DNA of 58,391 nt from an uncultured Catenibacillus sp. (GTDB taxonomy: Bacteria; Bacillota; Clostridia; Lachnospirales; Lachnospiraceae), in NCBI GenBank assembly GCA_934339005.1, contig CAKRHR010000015.1, forward strand, positions 1 through 58,391. The letters run 5' to 3'. Under the pieces are notes generated by a model. The model made no database searches. It was not told where the DNA came from and was given only the letters and a program-made list of their open reading frames with translations. Made by a program: the position numbers and the translations under genes. Shown one piece after another: positions 1 to 7,950 of this stretch; positions within the stretch are counted from its first letter, which is position 1; every line of letters begins with the position of its first letter.

Positions 1-63
1 GGCAGGGATGGAAGTGCAGTAATGCATGGAGTTGACTGTTACTAATAGGTCGAGGGCTTAACC
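1..63 (+). rRNA. 23S ribosomal RNA, 3' end (partial)
   Basis: The first bases match the conserved 3' tail of Firmicutes 23S rRNA, including the ACTAATAGGTCGAGG segment and the terminal CTTAACC that pairs with the 5' end of the molecule. The gene enters from the left edge of the window, so only the last ~63 bases are present. The exact 3' end is uncertain by a few bases. No 5S rRNA follows in the next 300 bases. Confidence 0.93.
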
Positions 64-306
64 AAAGTGGTTTAAAATGGTTTCAAAAAGTTGAAATGTT
101 AATAAAATGATGAAAAAGATGTAGAGAATATATTTTAATGTGCAGTTTTGAAGGTACATATTTTTGATTAGGATGTGTTAAATAAGGATCGATTGGTAAA
201 TGCGGAAGGCGTCTACCGGTCGGTCTTTTTCGTATGGCAAAAATAAAACTTCTGTAAAGTATAAGCAGGTGGAAAGCACAGTTATAGATTGAAATTAAAA
301 CATTTC
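64..306 (+). other. post-23S spacer without 5S or tRNA
   Basis: This AT-rich spacer lies between the 23S end and the first gene. It contains a TGTGCAGTTTTGAAGGTACAT segment of the kind that often follows 23S in Lachnospiraceae rRNA operons. I looked for a 5S rRNA and for tRNA cloverleaf arms and saw neither. A GC-richer stretch at about 208-232 ends in TTTTT and may serve as a terminator, but no convincing stem can be drawn. Confidence 0.5.
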
Positions 307-335
307 TTGAAAATTCTGACAAAAAATGGCATACT
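307..335 (+). promoter_or_regulatory. candidate sigma-A promoter for the URO-D family gene
   Basis: TTGAAA (307-312) and CATACT (330-335) are separated by 17 bases, upstream of an AGAG/GGAGGG translation start region. The -10 is one base from a good match. The call rests on sequence alone. Confidence 0.45.
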
Positions 336-367
336 AGTAAAGAGAATACGTTTTGGAGGGAAAACAA

Positions 368-1360
368 ATGATGACACAAAAAGAAGCTGTATATGCATTA
401 ATGGCAGGTAAGAAGATAGATACCATTATTAACGGCTGGGAACCATTTCGTCTGGTATTTGACGAGATAATTATCGGATGTAATCCACCTGCAAAAGAAG
501 GTGAAACAACATCTGTGGACTGCTGGGGTGTAACATTTCGCTATGAAGAAGGACAACCAGGCGGTATGCCATCAGAAGAAGTCCTTGCCTGTGATGATAT
601 TACAGAATGGAAAGAACAGTTGAAGGTGCCGGATGTTGATAAATGGGATGTTCACTGGGAGAGTGCCTGGGCACAAAGAGATGCAGCACACGCAGATGAT
701 AAAATCGCAATGAGCTTTTTGCCATGTGGTGTATTTGAAGAAGCACATCATATTTTGGGCTTTGAAGAAGCACTGGTGGATTTTCTTGTTGAGCCGGAGG
801 ATATGCACGATTTGGTGGAAGCATTATTTGAACATAAAATGAAATGTGTTAAGCGTCAAATGGAAGGCTGGAAGCCGGACGGATTTTTAATTCATGATGA
901 CTGGGGCTCAAAGGACAATTTATTGTTGCCACCGGATGTATGGCGTGATTATTTTAAAGAAGGTTATCGCAAGATTTTTCAGTATATTCATGAACATGGC
1001 AGTTTCGTTATGCTGCATTCAGACAGTCATAATGAATTGATCGCGGCAGATATGGAAGAAATCGGTGTGGACATTTGGCAGGGGGCATTGCCATCTGTAG
1101 ACATTGCAGGTCTGGAGGCAAAGCTGCCTGGTAAGATGCTTTTTATGGGTGGTTTTGATGCAGGTGTTATTGATCGCGTGGATACGACAGAAGAAGCTAT
1201 TCGTCAGGAGGTTTATCGTGCATGCAAAGAATATCTTCCGGGAGGAAAATATATACCATGCATTACTTACGGTGGTCCGGGTTCTATTTACCCGGGTGTT
1301 GATGACAAAATTACAAATGTTATTCATGAACTGCAGGAAAAAGGACTGCAAAATTTATAA
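368..1360 (+). CDS. uroporphyrinogen decarboxylase family protein, substrate unknown
   Basis: The 330-residue protein has the fold signature of the URO-D superfamily, which covers HemE and the corrinoid/coenzyme M methyltransferases such as MtaA and CmuA. Visible motifs are IHDDWGSKDNLLLPP in the middle, MLHSDSHN in the place where methyltransferase members carry a zinc-binding H-x-C, GVDIWQG, and GGFDAG near the C-terminus. The substitution of D for C in HSDSHN argues against a classical zinc-thiol methyltransferase. No corrinoid protein or heme gene is adjacent. The start is ATG 368 (or 371), 8 bases after GGAGGG at 355-360; the frame is open further upstream only through a TTG that overlaps this ribosome site. 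A terminator at 1504 isolates it as a single-gene unit. The family is confident, the reaction is not known. Confidence 0.85.
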   Translation: MMTQKEAVYALMAGKKIDTIINGWEPFRLVFDEIIIGCNPPAKEGETTSVDCWGVTFRYEEGQPGGMPSEEVLACDDITEWKEQLKVPDVDKWDVHWESAWAQRDAAHADDKIAMSFLPCGVFEEAHHILGFEEALVDFLVEPEDMHDLVEALFEHKMKCVKRQMEGWKPDGFLIHDDWGSKDNLLLPPDVWRDYFKEGYRKIFQYIHEHGSFVMLHSDSHNELIAADMEEIGVDIWQGALPSVDIAGLEAKLPGKMLFMGGFDAGVIDRVDTTEEAIRQEVYRACKEYLPGGKYIPCITYGGPGSIYPGVDDKITNVIHELQEKGLQNL

Positions 1361-1503
1361 AATTAATTAAATCTGGCTTTGAACCGAAATAATTCAAGCT
1401 ATAAATGCAATTCTATTGCTTTTATGGGAAAATTATATATTTCTCGATATTAAAAGATTTGAACTACACTTATAGAAAAATTTCGGTCTGTATTTACAAT
1501 AAT

Positions 1504-1546
1504 GGGGCACAGTAGCTATTTGTCAGCTACTGTGTCCTGTTTTTTT
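1504..1546 (+). terminator. strong rho-independent terminator
   Basis: A stem of about 13 bp, GGGCACAGTAGCT paired with AGCTACTGTGTCC around a 7-base loop, is followed by TGTTTTTTT. It lies about 145 bases downstream of the URO-D family gene and just before the GntR promoter. Confidence 0.9.
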
Positions 1547-1610
1547 ACGATTCTTTTAGTGGGTTGTACCATTCATATCAAATGATAAAAAAGAATTTTC
1601 CGTATTCTTA

Positions 1611-1645
1611 TTGACAGCTAAGTGTATTGTGTATATAATGTGTAT
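1611..1645 (+). promoter_or_regulatory. consensus sigma-A promoter with GTGTAT repeats
   Basis: TTGACA (1611-1616) and TATAAT (1634-1639) are perfect hexamers with a 17-base spacer. Three GTGTAT copies at 1622-1627, 1629-1634 and 1640-1645 lie in and around the -10, a likely operator for the GntR regulator encoded just downstream. The promoter also shows that coding cannot begin at the upstream TTG 1611. Confidence 0.8.
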
Positions 1646-1682
1646 ATATAAACAGCACACTAAAAAGAAAGGAAGACAACTT

Positions 1683-2057
1683 TTGAAGATATTAATCTCA
1701 AATACTTCTGAAAGCCCTTTATATCAACAAATCAAAGACCAAATTAAAGATGCTATATTAAAAGAAGAATTAGTTGAGGGCGATCCGCTGCCATCTATTC
1801 GCGCTTTTGCCAATGATTTGAAAGTCAGTGTTTTAACTATTCGGCGTGTTTATGAGGAACTAGAACAAGAAGGATTTATTACAAGCCAGGTCGGCATAGG
1901 CACTTTTGTATCTGCAAGTAATCTTGAATTGTTAAGGGATTCTAAACGTCGGCTTGTAGAACAGAAAATGCTTGATATGATACAAACAGCGAAATCATTG
2001 AAAATCAGTAAAGAAGAACTGGATGCCATGATGGATATTCTTTATGAGGAGGCGTAA
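1683..2057 (+). CDS. GntR/YtrA-family transcriptional regulator
   Basis: The product is 124 residues: an N-terminal winged helix-turn-helix (roughly residues 12-75, with the typical PLPSIRAFANDLKVSVLTIR stretch) and a short helical C-terminus for dimerisation. This small architecture is that of the YtrA subfamily, which represses ABC transporter operons. The start is TTG 1683, preceded by AAAGGAAG; earlier starts fall inside the promoter. The gene sits directly upstream of an ABC ATPase with one base between stop and the next ATG, so it probably autoregulates and controls the transporter through the GTGTAT repeats. The ligand cannot be read from sequence. Confidence 0.9.
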   Translation: MKILISNTSESPLYQQIKDQIKDAILKEELVEGDPLPSIRAFANDLKVSVLTIRRVYEELEQEGFITSQVGIGTFVSASNLELLRDSKRRLVEQKMLDMIQTAKSLKISKEELDAMMDILYEEA

Positions 2058-2058
2058 T

Positions 2059-2919
2059 ATGAGCGATATTTTGAAAGTAGAACATCTGAACAAATCATAT
2101 AAAGCTTTTGCATTGACAGACGTCACATTTTCACTGCCAGAGGGTTGTATCACCGGTTTTATCGGTGCCAATGGTGCGGGAAAAACGACGATATTACGCA
2201 CGATTTTGGGACTGACACAAAAAAACTCCGGCAGTATTCAGATTTTCGGACTTGATATGGAAAGAAATGCAAAGCAAATAAAAAATCGCATAGGTGTTGT
2301 ATTAGATGATGGCTGCTTTTATGAAGAACTTTCACTGGCAGAAATGAAAAGCATTATTTCTTCTGCATATACAATGTGGTCTGAACAGGATTTTAAACGC
2401 TATATGGATATGTTTAAACTTGAGCCAAAACAAAAAATAAGCACCCTTTCCAAAGGAATGAAAATGAAATATGCACTTGCCTTAGCTCTTTCCCATAACG
2501 CAGAGCTTTTGATTATGGATGAACCGACAAGCGGACTTGACCCTATGATTCGAAGTCAATTATTGAAGGTTTTAGCTGATTATATGGAAAATGGCGGCAA
2601 AGGCGTACTTTTTTCAACACATATCACATCAGATCTTGATAAAATTGCGGATATGCTCATTATGATTGATCATGGACGAATTGTTTTCCAGGAAGAAAAA
2701 GATGTTTTGCTTGATAATTACAGAATTGTCAAAGGAGATACAAAGTTATTGACGGAAGAGATGCGAAAACTCTTTTTGAGCGTCACAGAAACTCCATTTG
2801 GTTTTACAGGCATCACGAAACATGCAGCCAAAGTACAGGATTTTCTTTCGGACGTCATTATAGAACGTCCTGCGATAGAAGATATTATGCTTGCAAATAT
2901 GGGAGAGGATAAGAAATGA
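2059..2919 (+). CDS. ABC transporter ATP-binding protein (YtrB-like)
   Basis: This 286-residue protein is a complete ABC ATPase. It has Walker A GANGAGKTT near residues 37-45, a signature variant LSKGMKMK in place of LSGGQ, and Walker B LLIMDEPTSGLD followed by the D-loop. The degenerate signature is common in GntR-linked ABC-2 exporters. The start is ATG 2059 after GAGGAGG (2046-2052); the earlier in-frame ATG overlaps that ribosome site and the end of the regulator gene. It overlaps the following membrane gene by four bases (ATGA), implying translational coupling. It probably powers an exporter for envelope stress or a small peptide; this is inferred from gene order. Confidence 0.92.
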   Translation: MSDILKVEHLNKSYKAFALTDVTFSLPEGCITGFIGANGAGKTTILRTILGLTQKNSGSIQIFGLDMERNAKQIKNRIGVVLDDGCFYEELSLAEMKSIISSAYTMWSEQDFKRYMDMFKLEPKQKISTLSKGMKMKYALALALSHNAELLIMDEPTSGLDPMIRSQLLKVLADYMENGGKGVLFSTHITSDLDKIADMLIMIDHGRIVFQEEKDVLLDNYRIVKGDTKLLTEEMRKLFLSVTETPFGFTGITKHAAKVQDFLSDVIIERPAIEDIMLANMGEDKK

Positions 2920-3557
2920 TGATATTTAATTTGATAAAGAAAGATATTCTGATTATAAAAAAATATGTGTTGATGATGCTTGTCGCCGCTGGGCTTATCC
3001 CACTATTCATGCTTTGGCGGGTTCCTGAATATGCCGGAATATTTGGGTTTATATTATCTGCTGCTTTTTGTGTTCTAATTTTGCTGCAGTATGTATTATT
3101 AAAAGAATATCAATCGCCAAAAGCATCCATGTTATTATGTGCCGCGCCATTTTCCCGTCAAATGATGGTGCTGTCTAAATACATTTTCTGTATTGCGATA
3201 TATATGGCCTGTTGTATCATATATGCCATTGAAATGGTATTTATGCCTGCCCTGAGAACAGTAAATATTATGTTGTTTTTCCTGATGTTTTTCGTTATAT
3301 CTGTATTTATTGGTATCTATCTTCCGGTACAATATAAGCTTGGTTATGAAAAAACAAAGTTTGCATTAGGGCTTGTCATCATGGCATCACCGTTTATTTT
3401 GCCGCAGCTCGTGAAAATGGAAAATGTGAATTTGAAATTCCTCTCCGCATTTTCTCCGATGATTGTTTATGGCAGTCTGCTTACACTTTCTTTGGCTATT
3501 TTGATTGTATCGGTAATTTTCTCTGTGAAGTTTTATTGTGAAGCAGATTTGGCATGA
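2916..3557 (+). CDS. ABC-2 type membrane permease
   Basis: The 213-residue protein is almost entirely hydrophobic with about six predicted membrane spans and no signal peptide or soluble domain. It resembles the short permeases that accompany YtrB-like ATPases in Firmicutes. The start ATG overlaps the ATPase stop codon. Together with the two genes upstream it forms a regulator-ATPase-permease operon. The transported compound is unknown. Confidence 0.85.
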   Translation: MMIFNLIKKDILIIKKYVLMMLVAAGLIPLFMLWRVPEYAGIFGFILSAAFCVLILLQYVLLKEYQSPKASMLLCAAPFSRQMMVLSKYIFCIAIYMACCIIYAIEMVFMPALRTVNIMLFFLMFFVISVFIGIYLPVQYKLGYEKTKFALGLVIMASPFILPQLVKMENVNLKFLSAFSPMIVYGSLLTLSLAILIVSVIFSVKFYCEADLA

Positions 3558-3684
3558 ATGGGGGAGTGTATGAGTAAGGAAGCTATTTTTAGCTTTTGAA
3601 TAACGGTATTCAAAGCCGTATAAAAGCTTAAATAACAAGATGGGAAATAATTGCTGTAAAAATCCTCCGCTATGTACAAAATGA

Positions 3685-3713
3685 TTGAAATTTGCGCCCC
3701 TTTATAGTATAAT
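3685..3713 (+). promoter_or_regulatory. candidate sigma-A promoter for ychF
   Basis: TTGAAA (3685-3690) and TATAAT (3708-3713) with a 17-base spacer give a near-consensus promoter. It would produce a leader of about 225 bases before ychF. Confidence 0.65.
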
Positions 3714-3831
3714 GTTTAATGCTATTTTGGGGCTTCTTTTTAGAAAAAAGCCGAAAATGGGAAAAATATAACCGAAGAAGAAAAATTAAAAGAAATGAAA
3801 CCTTGTAGCTGAAGCTCTGAAGGTGGTGTGA

Positions 3832-3946
3832 TTGGCATATTATATGATATATCTCGATGCCAAAACAAAATTATTGGTACACCTAGATTTTTGAAATGCC
3901 TGAAAAGCCAGTAAAAGCAAGGATTCTCGAAAGGAGATATATTATT
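3832..3946 (+). promoter_or_regulatory. structured leader of ychF that can mask the ribosome site
   Basis: Two mutually exclusive pairings are visible. TTGGCAT (3832-3838) is complementary to ATGCCAA (3857-3863). Within that loop, ATATATCTC (3847-3855) is perfectly complementary to GAGATATAT (3934-3942), which contains the end of the ychF ribosome site and the bases before its ATG; the helix extends to about 12 pairs with one G-U. This could switch translation of ychF. The pairing is seen; the regulation is inferred. Confidence 0.35.
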
Positions 3947-5044
3947 ATGAAACTCGGAATCGTGGGACTTCCAAACGTTGGGAAAAGTACACTTTTTAAT
4001 TCCTTAACAAAAGCAGGTGCAGAGTCTGCAAACTATCCATTCTGTACAATTGACCCGAATGTGGGTATTGTTGCAGTGCCGGACAAACGTCTTGATGACC
4101 TTGCAAAATTATATGATTCAGCAAAGATTACACCGGCTGTGATTGAATTTGTGGATATTGCAGGTCTTGTTAAAGGTGCTTCCAAAGGTGAAGGTCTTGG
4201 TAACCAGTTCCTTGCAAACATTCGTGAAACAGATGCGATTGTTCATGTGGTACGTTGTTTTGAAGACAGCAATATCGTACATGTAGATGGCAGCATTGAC
4301 CCTATCAGAGATATCGAAACAATTAATCTTGAACTTATTTTTGCAGATATGGAAGTTTTGGAACGTCGTTATTCCAAAGTGTCAAAGACTGCAAGAATGG
4401 ATAAGGAAGCAGGAAAAGAGGCAGAGTTAATCAGTGGTCTGTTAAAACATCTTGAAGATGGTCAGCCGGCCAGAACTTACGAAACAGCAGATGATGATGA
4501 AACAGCTTTACTTGCATCTATGAATCTTCTGACATACAAATCTGTGATTTATGCCGCTAATGTTCAGGAGGATGACCTGGCAGATGATGGTGCTTCCAAT
4601 GAATATGTTCAGAAGGTACGCGAGTTTGCAGCAGCAGAAGGTTCAGAAGTTTTTGTTGTATGTGCCCAGATTGAACAGGAAATTGCTGAACTTGAAGAAG
4701 ATGAGAAAAAGATGTTTCTTGAAGACCTTGGTTTAAAAGAATCCGGTCTTGAAAAATTAATTCGTGCAAGCTACAGTCTGCTTGGCTTAATCAGCTATCT
4801 GACAGCAGGACCAACAGAAACAAGAGCCTGGACAATTAAAAAAGGCACAAAAGCACCTCAGGCTGCAGGTAAGATTCACTCAGACTTTGAGCGTGGTTTT
4901 ATCAAAGCAGAGGTTGTTTCTTATGAAAATCTGATGGCATGCCAGAGTTATACAGTTGCCAGGGAAAAAGGTCTTGTAGGCATGGAAGGAAAAGATTATG
5001 TCGTTAAAGATGGCGATGTTATTCTTTTCAGATTTAACGTGTGA
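3947..5044 (+). CDS. ychF: YchF/OLA1-family ribosome-associated GTPase/ATPase
   Basis: The 365-residue protein matches YchF in length and order of domains. It has the P-loop GLPNVGKST at residues 7-15, a switch region with DIAGLVKGASKGEGLGN, a coiled-coil insertion in the middle, and a C-terminal TGS domain. YchF is a universally conserved Obg-family nucleotide hydrolase that binds ribosomes and 50S subunits and is linked to stress responses. The start is ATG 3947, six bases after the GGAG ribosome site; the open frame continues upstream but carries no conserved residues. The long leader before it may regulate translation. Confidence 0.96.
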   Translation: MKLGIVGLPNVGKSTLFNSLTKAGAESANYPFCTIDPNVGIVAVPDKRLDDLAKLYDSAKITPAVIEFVDIAGLVKGASKGEGLGNQFLANIRETDAIVHVVRCFEDSNIVHVDGSIDPIRDIETINLELIFADMEVLERRYSKVSKTARMDKEAGKEAELISGLLKHLEDGQPARTYETADDDETALLASMNLLTYKSVIYAANVQEDDLADDGASNEYVQKVREFAAAEGSEVFVVCAQIEQEIAELEEDEKKMFLEDLGLKESGLEKLIRASYSLLGLISYLTAGPTETRAWTIKKGTKAPQAAGKIHSDFERGFIKAEVVSYENLMACQSYTVAREKGLVGMEGKDYVVKDGDVILFRFNV

Positions 5045-5048
5045 TACA

Positions 5049-5078
5049 TTAGCTGAGGAAGTTATAATTTGAAACAAT
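5049..5078 (+). promoter_or_regulatory. candidate promoter for lgt
   Basis: TTAGCT (5049-5054) and TATAAT (5073-5078) are separated by 18 bases, immediately after ychF. The -35 is weak. Transcription would start close to the left arm of the inverted repeat at 5082. Confidence 0.4.
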
Positions 5079-5081
5079 AAG

Positions 5082-5136
5082 TTAAACCGTAAATCTTTGA
5101 TAGTACATGAGGATGTCGCGCAGATTTACGGTTTAA
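5082..5136. repeat. 15-bp perfect inverted repeat between ychF and lgt
   Basis: TTAAACCGTAAATCT (5082-5096) and its exact reverse complement (5122-5136) flank a 25-base loop. The right arm is followed by TTATAAAAT, not a clear T-run, so it is a poor terminator on the plus strand. It may be a ychF terminator or a stem-loop at the 5' end of the lgt message. Confidence 0.75.
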
Positions 5137-5158
5137 TTATAAAATAGGAGATGACGCA

Positions 5159-6121
5159 ATGGATGTTCAGCCAACAATTCGCTTTCCACATCTTGGCATA
5201 GAGATTCCGGAATTTGGGACAGGCTTTTCAATATTTGGATTTCATATTGCTTACTATGGTGTGATTATTGGGATTGGTATGCTTGTCGGCATATTGATGG
5301 CAGTCAGGGAAGCGAAGCGAACAAAACAAAATGTCAATGATTATATGGATTTGGCATTATTTGGTATTATATTTGCAATTATTGGTGCACGACTCTATTA
5401 TGTGATTTTTGAGTGGGATTATTATAAGGAACATTTACTTGAGATTTTTAATCTCCGTAATGGCGGTCTTGCGATTTACGGTGGTATTATTGCAGCGGTC
5501 ATTGTGACTGTGGTGCTTGCAAAACGCAGAAAATTGTCAATATGGCAGATGCTTGATACAGGCTGTACGAGTTTGATTGCAGGACAGATTATCGGACGCT
5601 GGGGCAACTTTGTCAACCGTGAAGCCTTTGGTGGTTATACAGACAACCTTTTTGCAATGCAGATTAAAGTTTCAGATGCTTACTATACAACCCCTGAGCT
5701 TCTTGAAAAAGCAGTGACGGTCAATGGCACACAGTATGTTCAGGTGCATCCGACATTTTTGTATGAATCCTTGTGGAATCTTGCAGTATTAATTATCCTG
5801 ATTCTTTACAGGGACCACAAGAAGTTTAAAGGTGAAGTATTTTTGATGTATGTTGCAGGCTATGGTATTGGTCGTGCATGGATTGAGGGCCTCAGAACAG
5901 ATCAGTTGGTTATTCCGGGGATTGGTGTGCCGGTATCCCAGGTGCTTTCAATTGTGGCAGCCGTAGCGGCAATCCTTATCATTGTGTATAAGCGTATACA
6001 AATAAAGAAAAAAGGTGTGCAGACAGAATCTGCAGAATCTGCAGTAAAAAGCGAAGCAACTGAAAATGATGATAATCGTTCAAAAGTTGAAGTTTCAAGT
6101 ACTGAAAACGAAGAAAATTAG
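5159..6121 (+). CDS. lgt: prolipoprotein diacylglyceryl transferase
   Basis: Lgt transfers diacylglyceryl from phosphatidylglycerol to the lipobox cysteine of prolipoproteins, the first step of lipoprotein maturation in the membrane. The 320-residue protein has about seven membrane spans, the Lgt signature GRWGNFVNREAFGG around the middle with the essential Arg, Asn and Glu, and the NGGLAIYGG segment before it. A polar, acidic tail of about 40 residues after the last membrane helix is an extension beyond the usual family length. The ATG at 5159 follows TAGGAG. The second pathway enzyme, LspA, is encoded elsewhere in this window at 33198-33731. Confidence 0.95.
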   Translation: MDVQPTIRFPHLGIEIPEFGTGFSIFGFHIAYYGVIIGIGMLVGILMAVREAKRTKQNVNDYMDLALFGIIFAIIGARLYYVIFEWDYYKEHLLEIFNLRNGGLAIYGGIIAAVIVTVVLAKRRKLSIWQMLDTGCTSLIAGQIIGRWGNFVNREAFGGYTDNLFAMQIKVSDAYYTTPELLEKAVTVNGTQYVQVHPTFLYESLWNLAVLIILILYRDHKKFKGEVFLMYVAGYGIGRAWIEGLRTDQLVIPGIGVPVSQVLSIVAAVAAILIIVYKRIQIKKKGVQTESAESAVKSEATENDDNRSKVEVSSTENEEN

Positions 6122-6191
6122 CCTTAAAAATTTCAAAAAGTAAAAATTTCAGTTCCAATTTAATAAATCACATATCATACAGACAAAAGAT

Positions 6192-6230
6192 AAAAGAAGC
6201 AAAATAGCAGCGTATATTTTGCTTCTTTTC
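6192..6230 (+). terminator. rho-independent terminator after lgt
   Basis: AAGAAGCAAAATA pairs with TATTTTGCTTCTT around a short loop and runs into TTTT. It ends the ychF-lgt region before the division cluster. Confidence 0.85.
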
Positions 6231-6400
6231 CCATTTCTAATCCAGATTTTTCCTCTAAAAGCTATAAAATTCAATCAAAGTGGTGAATGCGACCACAAAT
6301 TTTAAAATATACTTTGAAAGATTATAATATTCAGGGCAATTTTATGCCTGTTTTACCGGTTTTATAAAAATTTTCTATTTGTGAAATTTTCAAAATACTA

Positions 6401-6429
6401 TTGATTAATTCCCTGATATCGTTTAATAT
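6401..6429 (+). promoter_or_regulatory. candidate promoter of the division cluster
   Basis: TTGATT (6401-6406) and TAATAT (6424-6429) have a 17-base spacer, just upstream of the MraZ-type repeats. A sequence with 12 of 15 matches to the CodY box consensus lies at 6385-6399, directly before the -35, but in such AT-rich DNA this may be chance. Confidence 0.5.
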
Positions 6430-6438
6430 AGGTATGTA

Positions 6439-6464
6439 AGTGGTGAAAAGTGGTAGTAAGTGGT
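6439..6464 (+). promoter_or_regulatory. MraZ-type operator: three AGTGGT repeats, 10-bp period
   Basis: AGTGGT occurs at 6439-6444, 6449-6454 and 6459-6464, exactly 10 bases apart, just downstream of the predicted promoter and about 55 bases before mraZ. MraZ proteins bind closely spaced direct GTG-containing repeats on one face of DNA and repress their own operon, so this is the expected autoregulatory site. A further AGTGGT at 6279 lies in a small inverted repeat and may be unrelated. Confidence 0.75.
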
Positions 6465-6519
6465 TGAATATGGAAATTGAGTGGCAGCGATTTCCAAATT
6501 AGACACAGGAGAACATGTT

Positions 6520-6957
6520 ATGTTTATAGGAGAATATAATCATACAATCGATACAAAGGGCAGATTAATCGTTCCTTCAAAGTTCAGGGAAACTTTAGGG
6601 GACGTATTTGTCGTTACCAAAGGTCTTGATGGTTGTCTGTTTGTGTTTCCTATGACAGAATGGAATGAATTTACTGAGAAATTGCGTGACCTTCCATTAA
6701 CGAAGAAGGACGCAAGACAGTTTTCACGATTTTTCCTCGCCAGCGCGGCTTACTGTGAGGTAGATAAGCAGGGACGTATCCTGTTACCGAGCGTTTTGAG
6801 GGAATTTGCAGGTCTGGATAAAGATGCGGTACTGGTAGGTATTTCCAGTCGTATTGAAATCTGGAGTAAATCAAACTGGGAAAAAATCAATGATGTTGAC
6901 GTTGATGATATGGATGATATTGCTGAGCACATGGCAGACCTTGGTATCAGCTTCTAA
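6520..6957 (+). CDS. mraZ: division/cell wall cluster transcriptional regulator MraZ
   Basis: The 145-residue protein consists of two SpoVT/AbrB-like half-domains, each with the conserved DxKGRxxxP motif (DTKGRLIVPSKFR near residue 10, DKQGRILLPSVLR near residue 80). MraZ binds DNA as a ring-shaped oligomer and controls the dcw operon. The start is ATG 6520, which gives the canonical MFIGEYNHTID N-terminus and follows CAGGAG; the frame upstream of it has no family resemblance. First gene of the division cluster, 35 bases ahead of rsmH. Confidence 0.96.
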   Translation: MFIGEYNHTIDTKGRLIVPSKFRETLGDVFVVTKGLDGCLFVFPMTEWNEFTEKLRDLPLTKKDARQFSRFFLASAAYCEVDKQGRILLPSVLREFAGLDKDAVLVGISSRIEIWSKSNWEKINDVDVDDMDDIAEHMADLGISF

Positions 6958-6992
6958 AGCGTGGACAGCATGAATGGCAGGAGGTCAGAGAT

Positions 6993-7934
6993 ATGTCATT
7001 TAAACATACATCAGTATTATTAAATGAATGCATTGAGAATTTGAATATAAAGCCTGATGGCATCTATGTGGATGGTACATTGGGCGGCGGTGGTCACTCT
7101 TATGAAATCTGTAAAAGACTTGGAGAACATGGAAGGCTGATTGGCATAGACCAGGACAGTGCAGCCATTGAGGCCGGCACACAGAGATTAGAGCCTTTTA
7201 AAGATAAAGTGACGATTGTCAGAAGTAACTATTGTCAGATCAGACAGATTATGAAGGATTTGAATATCGAGAAGGTCGATGGTATTTTACTTGATTTGGG
7301 CGTATCCTCTTACCAGCTGGATACGGTTGAACGTGGATTTACCTATCGTGAAGATACAGCGCTTGATATGCGTATGGATCAGCGGCAGACGATGACGGCC
7401 AGAGATATTGTCAATGATTATTCGGAATCTGATTTGTACAGAATTATCAGAGATTACGGCGAAGATAAATTTGCAAAGAACATTGCGAAGCATATCGTCA
7501 GCGCCCGAAAGGCACAGCCGATTGAGACAACCGGACAGTTGACCGAGATTATTAAAGCGGCGATACCGATGAAGTTTCGTGTGACAGGTGGACATCCTGC
7601 AAAGCGGACTTTTCAGGCAATCCGTATTGAGTTGAACAGAGAATTGGAAGTTTTGCGTGAGAGCATTGATGACATGATTGATTTGTTGAATGAAGATGGT
7701 CGATTATGCATCATTACATTTCATTCCCTGGAGGACAGAATCGTTAAGACGATGTTTAAGAAGAACGAAAATCCATGTGAATGTCCACCTTCATTTCCTG
7801 TATGTATGTGCGGAAAGAAGTCAAAGGGACATCTTGGAACGCGTAAACCGATTTTGCCGTCAGAAGAGGAACTTTTGGAAAACTCAAGGTCAAAGAGTGC
7901 TAAGTTGAGAGTGTTTATCAGAACCGACGAATAA
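6993..7934 (+). CDS. rsmH: 16S rRNA (cytosine-1402-N4)-methyltransferase
   Basis: RsmH (MraW) methylates N4 of C1402 in the decoding centre of 16S rRNA using S-adenosylmethionine. The 313-residue length is typical. It has the SAM-binding DGTLGGGGHS near residues 27-36, the DLGVSS motif, and a C-terminal CxCP-containing segment (PCECPPSFPVCMCGKK). The ATG follows AGGAGG with normal spacing. Its place directly after mraZ is nearly universal in bacteria. Confidence 0.97.
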   Translation: MSFKHTSVLLNECIENLNIKPDGIYVDGTLGGGGHSYEICKRLGEHGRLIGIDQDSAAIEAGTQRLEPFKDKVTIVRSNYCQIRQIMKDLNIEKVDGILLDLGVSSYQLDTVERGFTYREDTALDMRMDQRQTMTARDIVNDYSESDLYRIIRDYGEDKFAKNIAKHIVSARKAQPIETTGQLTEIIKAAIPMKFRVTGGHPAKRTFQAIRIELNRELEVLRESIDDMIDLLNEDGRLCIITFHSLEDRIVKTMFKKNENPCECPPSFPVCMCGKKSKGHLGTRKPILPSEEELLENSRSKSAKLRVFIRTDE

Positions 7935-7950
7935 AAGGAGTTTTATAATA

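Noticed and set aside
83..379. 98-codon minus-strand open frame in the post-23S spacer
   Set aside because: Low-complexity translation with no ribosome site, lying over the spacer and the start of the URO-D gene.
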